Of a stretch of 64,000 bases of DNA, positions 58,501 to 64,000 are shown piece after piece. The stretch is from Kitagawia praeruptora (Eukaryota > Streptophyta > Magnoliopsida > Apiales > Apiaceae): assembly GCA_037693485.1 (NCBI GenBank), contig CM075350.1:65576001-65640000 (forward strand), in the 5' to 3' direction. Position 1 is the stretch's first letter, and every line of letters begins with the position of its first letter. The position numbers and the translations under genes were made by a program. The notes beneath the pieces are model-generated. The model was not told the DNA's origin and did no database searches. It worked only from the letters and a program-made list of their open reading frames with translations.

Positions 58501-61346
58501 ATGACATTATGGCATTAGAAATCGAGGTTGAATATTGTGGTGGTGCAGTGTTAGATATTGAAACAAGGATTGAAGTTTGCGGTCTTGATATATCAGAAAA
58601 CATGACTTCAAATTTAGACCCGACCTCTGTGGATGAAGTCGCATCAGATCTTCTAGAGGGTATTGAGCACTATGGAAACCAATTGAAGCTTTCTAAAGGG
58701 GAAGCTGCGAAAATGGAAGCTAAGAATGAAGGAAATCCTAAATTCGGTTTGTCATATGAACTATTTTCTTGTAACTTTTGTGACTCCGTGCATGAATTAT
58801 TTCCGTGCTAATATTTTTTATCTCATAATAGATAGACTGCAAGTGGTAGGGCATAAGGAGTCTACCCTACTCATAACAAGTTAAAGTTTAATAATAACAC
58901 CAACAAGAAAGCGGCTGTACTATCTCTACAATGATCACAAGTATGAAGGCCCTTGAAGACCTGAAAAGATGATTGTGTGCTGTGAAGTGATTATCCTATG
59001 TATTCCTGATAATAAGCGATAAGTACCCGAAAAATGTCTATAACACCATCCGAATAAAATATGGAATAATACAGGTTGTAGCAGGATCAGAGATTCTTTT
59101 TAGTTCTTACCATCGCATATGTGAAATCCGGATATGTCTCCTGGGACGTATAAGAAGGTTATAGCAACTAAAATCTAGTTACAAGATCAAAAAAATAGAT
59201 TGAACTTCCTGTTTGATGTTGAGCTTAGCTCACTCGCTTCCAGTCATTATCCTATATGTTACTGATGAAAGTATCAGTACTTTGTTTTCGTAGGGGACGA
59301 GATATATAAGACGAACAGATAATAAAAAGATATTTATGAACATATTACTAGAACTCTAAACACTGCCCTGTTTTCTTTTTTGAATAACGAAGTCTGTATT
59401 GGACTAAATCCATAGAAATATTCTAGGCTATATCTTCTTAAATTAATTGAGTATCGCAGTCAAAAGGTAATGAGTTCAACAGATAAGGTGTGTATGCAAA
59501 ACATGAAATTCATGTTGTAAGAATGTTGGATTTTGACTTGTGTGGTTGAATGTTATGTACATATGGCCATATCAGTGCTAATGTTGTCCCCCAAGGTTAG
59601 CTATGCTCAGACAACTGAATGTTATATTTGTTAAATTTGAAGTTGTTTTTCTAATTTTAAAACTTTTGCCATTTAGATGTAAGTTATAATAAAATACAAT
59701 AATGTACTTAACATTTGTGGCAGGTAAGATTAAAAGTTTTAAGAGTTCTCTACAGGAATCCACTTATGCATCGAAGTGGAGATCAATTATAAATACTGTC
59801 GCTAAGCAAGTTTCAGAAGTCAGCTCTCTCTCTCTCTCTCTCTCTCTCTCTAATTTTTTTTTAACCCAACCCAGCCGGTGTTGTGATGAAGTATAAAACT
59901 TTTCTGTGTGATTGTTTGAGGATTCTATATTTTTGTTTCCTTATTGGTAGCTCACATGAAATAGTATGGGATTTTTATTCAATTTAGTGGCCTTGTTAAT
60001 TCACTTTTACATTAATGAACATATATTCTTTAGCACCATTGAGGTGCCATTAGCCATGAAAGTCATGTCAAAAGTTTCCAATGTTCCTTCTAAAGTGTTA
60101 CAACCTACTGATTGATCTTCAAACTGAAGGTGCCAATCTCTCTGGGAATAAGGGTAGCATCTCTTCGAGGAACTCTGAGATTAGAGATAAAAGCTCCTCC
60201 TTCTGATCAAGTATGGCTTGCATTCACATCTGTACCTGATATTGAATTAAACTTGGAGTCTTCTGTTGGGGAGCACAAGATTACCAATGGACATATTGCT
60301 CTGTTCCTGATAAATCGATTTAAGGTCAGATTACTTGACTCATGTCAAAGAGCTATGCTATTTCCTTTGTCCTATATGATGATATTGCCATGTTGTTAGT
60401 CATATGTTATTTGTATTCTAAGTTAATTTCATAATGTTTCATTATTCATAATTTAGTGTCAGCTAGGCCAACTATCTAAAGGAACTTTTCCGACCCAGTT
60501 TTTTTGTCGAGTTCATTTTATTATACGGTTTTTTGTATAAAATTAGTTATAGTAATGGAATAATGGCTGTACTAGTGCTTCTACTAATATCTAGCTTTAC
60601 AGTGGTAACTTGTGTGTCTTACCTTTTTGTTGAAGTCTTTTCTGTTGTCATGGATGCAGGCAGCCATTCGTGAAACTATGGTACTTCCTAACTATGAAAA
60701 TGTTTACATCCCATTCATGATAGCCGAAAAAGATGACTGGCTCCCAAGGCAAGCGGCTCCATTTATTTGGGTAAATCAAGAAGCAGGCACTGATTCCACA
60801 ACCATACATGAAACACCAAGCTCCCAACAGAAGAAAGGAACCGAATTAAGCGGACTCAATAGGAAAGCCCACAGCGAGTCAGAATATAATGAAAGCAAAA
60901 TTGAAACAGCCGATGGTCTTCAACTGCAAACTAAGAAATCCGTCTCAACGTCATCAGAGTCCTCTAATCAGTCATCTCTTAGTGAAAATCCTATGCAAGA
61001 ATTGAGAACCCCATTGCTTGGAGCTGGTGAAGCAGAACCAACTCCCTTGTTGAGTAAAGAGGAGCATTTGGAGAGGCAAGAACTGACCCCAGAAACTCAA
61101 TCACCATCACGATCAGCGAGTGTAAATGATTCATCATCTCGTTCAGCAAGTACAGTGGACGAGGAGGCTCATTTTATGCTGGGAGATGAGTCAAGGCCAA
61201 AAAGAATGGGGAATACTCGTGCAAAGATGCTTGGTTTGGGGAAAAAGATGGGGGAAAAACTTGAAGAGCGGAGGCGTCATATCGAAGAGAAAGGCAGAAA
61301 CATTGTGGAGAGGATGAGAGCGCCTGAGAAAAATGGCTCTCAATAA
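55518..61346 (+). CDS. TEX2-like SMP-domain membrane protein
   Basis: Seven exons with GT...AG introns join in phase: 55518-55703, 56330-56565, 57309-57963, 58383-58746, 59724-59818, 60130-60324, 60660-61346; 805 residues. The ATG at 55518 is preferred over an upstream in-frame one (55353) because it puts a membrane anchor (about residues 4-27, FLTLCVGFFLGVLLIVSLEI) at the N-terminus, as in plant relatives. Residues about 63-165 form a PH-like domain. An SMP-type lipid-binding domain (formerly DUF2404) runs from about 330 to 605 (LLLSRLFFDAKAN, RTPSYIGEVMCTGVHLGNLP, PDIELNLESSVGEH). A Ser-rich tail and a charged helix end the protein. SMP proteins move lipids at ER contact sites; this role is inferred from the family. 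No lesion is seen. AATAAA overlaps the stop codon. Confidence 0.92.
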
Positions 61347-62044
61347 AATTTTATGATACACATATAGAGTTACAGGACACAGTTTACGCAGTCTGCAGAC
61401 CTATGTTGGTTGGTGACGGTGCATGAGAAGTTTTAGTTTTTTTATTCTGCAACTGGTAGCAATTTCAGACTCCATGGGTTGCATTCAAAACAATCATTTC
61501 TTCAAAAAGATTATACTAGTTTTGTATAATTTACTCCTTTCTGTGCACCCATTGAAAGGTAGCCAGCATGCCCTTTAACCGCCCTTGGTAAGATCCCTAA
61601 TATTTAGCATTTCAAGCATCCTACATGTAATGAAATTCCACACTAGCAAATGGAGTAGTTATATTGAAATTGGAATCGGGCTTATACTGAAATTGAAATC
61701 TGGTACAACTGTGTTATATTATAATCTCAATATTTATATAATTCGGGTTTAATAATCCCATCAATGATAATCTCCTGAATTATATAATTCTTTAAATTAT
61801 CTTTATGACATTTTTGTTATGAGAATTGAGATAATAAATATCGTGGAAACTTATTTTTCAGAATAAGTCAACTTATTTTAAGTTGAAAGTTAAGATTCCT
61901 AACTTTTTAACTTATTTTTGCAACTTATTGAATCTCAAATACATATTAAATACTTGTATAAAAAAAATTATCGAAATATAAATTTTTTACCCGAAAATAA
62001 GTCAATAAGCCCGTACAATAAATTAGGCCAAACATGCACGTAAT
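61347..62044. other. 3' flank of the TEX2-like gene
   Basis: It should contain the 3' UTR and polyadenylation site in its first few hundred bases. Beyond that it is AT-rich with no gene recognised. Confidence 0.5.
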
Positions 62045-62311
62045 CATGGTTGTAAAAATCGGTAATCGGTATAAATCGGTTGAGGTATCGATTTAAGATT
62101 AATCGGATAATCGGGGATTAATCGGAAGGATTAACGGAGTACTAATCGGATATTATAATAATATTTAATATATTAGTCTAATTTACAATTAAACATATTA
62201 TTTTAAATAAATTCACAGGATTAATCGGATTTCAAAAATCGAATCGATTGGTTACCTTACAGAGGATTAATCGAAGATTAATCGGCTAAATCGGGGATTT
62301 TTAGAACCATG
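62045..62311. mobile_element. hAT-type MITE
   Basis: The 267-bp element begins CATGGTTGTAAAAATC and ends, on the minus strand, CATGGTTCTAAAAATC. The 8-bp TSD CACGTAAT lies at 62037-62044 and 62312-62319. An 8-bp duplication and these ends fit the hAT superfamily. The interior is made of repeated GGATTAATCGG-like words and has no gene. Confidence 0.88.
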
Positions 62312-62319
62312 CACGTAAT

Positions 62320-62730
62320 CCTTTAAAACAAACTAGTGTATGTCTCCAAGAGTGTGTACTTTGATCACCAAGCTGTTCCTTTATTCAGAGACAAAGAACA
62401 TTGTACTCCTGTTTAGTTTCCCTCGACTTTTCATTTGTCCTCATCACCATAATTGAAAAGTTTATCATGTTTAAATTTGTAAACGAAAGTTTTTTTTTTT
62501 TTTTTTTTTGTTGTTGTCATAATTTGTAAACGAAAGTTAAGGTTTAGTTCAGTCATTCAATTCCACAAGAGGCCTCTAAAATATTATGTTAATTCTTTGC
62601 CCCAAAACGAAGACTAGTATCAATTTATTTGAATATGAAACAACACAATATTCTCAAGTTGCAAAATATCTTCCATTTACATACCATTACAAGGGAGCTC
62701 TATTTATAGTACTTCCCGAGGGGATAACTA
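62320..62730. other. AT-rich spacer before the LINE
   Basis: No gene is recognised. There is a poly-T run near 62490-62508, and GTAAACGAAAGTT occurs on both sides of it (62479 and 62527). Confidence 0.5.
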
Positions 62731-64000
62731 AAAACCAAACCAAAACCAAACATACCCAGTATATCCCGCTCAAAGCAGGGTCTGGGGAGGGTAAGATGTA
62801 CGCAGACCATACCCCTACTTTTTACAGTAGGGAGGCTGTTTCCGTGAAGACCCTCGGCTTAGTGCACCACAGCAGTGTGAGAGATAAAGATGGAGAAAGG
62901 ACTCATTCGAACCTGAGCCCATGGCATGGACCTCATGGGACTTACCTAAGCGGGAACACCTCTCCTGATTTATGTCGACTCCGCTCTGCGTATCACTCCT
63001 ATCTGGGATGATCTCATGCCAAGCTCCCTGCATCTGCAAGAACCAGAAAACAAAAGACAGAATGAAAACGGTAAGCCAAACTTCTATGATAACGCTAACC
63101 GTGAAAACCCAACTCTAAGACTCTCGACAACCGAGCCGCTCCCTAGAAGCGAATCCACGACTCTAATCTGGCGCCTCCAAGAACTCCTATCCGCGATCAA
63201 GGTCTCATTCAGGTTTACGGCCTTCAAATCCAACCTGAGCTGCTCTTCCCATGTCCTCCTCGGTCTGCCTCTCCTTCGCACCCCAACCACCGCTAGACTC
63301 TCGACCCTCCTCACCGGTGCTTCCGGCAACCTTCTACGGACGTGGCCGAACCATCTCAACCTCCCTTCCCTAACTTTGGCAGAGAGAGGCGCCACCTCCA
63401 ACTCGCTCCTGAAAACCACATTTGGGATCCTTTCGAGCATCGTGCGGCCACAGGACCACCGCAACATCCTCATTTCAGCTGCTTCCAACTTGCTCTCGAG
63501 AGCCTTCTTCGCCGCCCAACACTCCGATCCATATAACATCGCAGGGCGGATTGCTGCTCTGTAGAACTTCCCTTTCAACTTTAACGGGACTTTCTTATCA
63601 CACATCACCCCTGAAGCTGCCCTCCACCTTAGCCACCCCACCTTGATGCGGTGCGTGACATCATCTTCAATCTCACCTTCCTTCTGGATGATCGATCCCA
63701 AATACTTGAACTTATCCGTACGAGGGACGATAAGATCTTCGATCCTAACCTCCACCCCTTCTTCGTTGGCCTCACCACTAAAGTTACACCAGAGATATTC
63801 GGTTTTAGACCTGCTCACACGCAAGCCTTGGGGTTCCAAAGTGGATCTCCAAAACTCCAACTTCTCATTCACCTCCCCCTTCGATTCCGCCACTAGCACG
63901 ATATCATCGGCGAAGAGCATGCACCACGGGACGTCACCTTGAATCCCTCGCGACATGACATCTAGGATAAGGGCGAAAAGGAGAGGACTAAGGGCCGATC
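62731..64000 (-). mobile_element. 3' end of an RTE-type LINE, running off the window
   Basis: On the minus strand the reverse transcriptase C-terminus is followed by a 3' UTR with TCTTACCCTCCCCAGACCCT, then a TTTGG-type tail near 62731-62755. That 3' UTR block is a familiar ending of plant RTE LINEs. The 5' part lies beyond 64000, so full length and TSD cannot be judged. Confidence 0.85.
63084..64000 (-). CDS. RTE LINE reverse transcriptase, C-terminal part
   Basis: The frame is open from the window edge to the stop at 63084. It contains LSPLLFALILDVMSRGIQ and the catalytic FADD motif (VPWCMLFADDIVLV) of reverse transcriptase, then the thumb (KFKYLGSIIQKEGE; PAMLYGSECW) and a basic C-terminal part (RRRGRPRRTWEEQL). 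The enzyme copies LINE RNA at a nicked target. The N-terminal endonuclease and the fingers of the polymerase lie outside the window. No stop or frameshift is seen in the visible part. Confidence 0.9.
   Translation of the reverse strand, partial: SALSPLLFALILDVMSRGIQGDVPWCMLFADDIVLVAESKGEVNEKLEFWRSTLEPQGLRVSRSKTEYLWCNFSGEANEEGVEVRIEDLIVPRTDKFKYLGSIIQKEGEIEDDVTHRIKVGWLRWRAASGVMCDKKVPLKLKGKFYRAAIRPAMLYGSECWAAKKALESKLEAAEMRMLRWSCGRTMLERIPNVVFRSELEVAPLSAKVREGRLRWFGHVRRRLPEAPVRRVESLAVVGVRRRGRPRRTWEEQLRLDLKAVNLNETLIADRSSWRRQIRVVDSLLGSGSVVESLRVGFSRLALS

Noticed and set aside
61342..61347. AATAAA overlapping the stop codon as the polyadenylation signal
   Set aside because: It would leave almost no 3' UTR; plant signals are loose and later AT-rich sites are more likely.

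Overview
The window looks like nuclear DNA of a flowering plant. It is AT-rich, it has one intact intron-containing plant gene (a TEX2-like SMP-domain protein), and most of the rest is layered plant transposable elements: Ty3/gypsy, LARD-like, Helitron, PIF/Harbinger, hAT MITE and RTE LINE. The families point to a eudicot; the species cannot be read from the sequence. I see no rRNA, tRNA or CRISPR array.

About 54 kb (170-54203) is one nest, and most layers can be delimited by their target-site duplications (TSDs). Layer 1 is a short non-autonomous Helitron on the minus strand (170-391 and 53634-54203). Layer 2, inside it, is a Tat-type LTR retrotransposon (392-53633, TSD ATATT). It keeps a broken gag, an integrase fragment, an antisense extra gene and tandem repeats next to its 3' LTR, but has lost protease, reverse transcriptase and RNase H. 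Layer 3 lies between gag and integrase. It consists of a large decayed Helitron on the minus strand (about 1942-41691) and a gag-only LTR element on the plus strand (41692-48014). Layer 4 has three elements inserted in the big Helitron: a 13.5-kb LARD-like element with 5.6-kb LTRs (2392-15931, TSD GAAAA) in a coding exon of a B3-domain gene; a complete PIF/Harbinger transposon (25668-30650, TSD TTA) in an intron of an RPA-like gene; and a solo LTR (35514-37123, TSD AGTTT in minus-strand sense) in the exon that carries the Helitron HUH motif.

The big Helitron carries a RepHel (Rep plus PIF1-type helicase) gene with several lesions, three RPA70-like genes in tandem on the same strand, and an opposite-strand gene with several B3 domains. 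Its RepHel and RPA proteins belong to the expected Helitron replication machinery. The B3 gene is unexpected there. One deletion running from inside the Tat gag to the 3' side of the Helitron would explain four things together: the missing pol core, the missing Helitron 3' hairpin, the truncated 5' LTR of the gag-only element, and that element's missing left TSD.

Right of the nest are a short repeat zone with two MITE candidates (54595-55318), the seven-exon TEX2-like gene (55518-61346), a small hAT MITE with an 8-bp TSD (62045-62311), and the 3' end of an RTE-type LINE on the minus strand that runs off the window (62731-64000). LTR divergence counted by eye falls with nesting depth: about 2.4% for the Tat element, about 1.5% for the gag-only element and about 0.4% for the LARD-like element.
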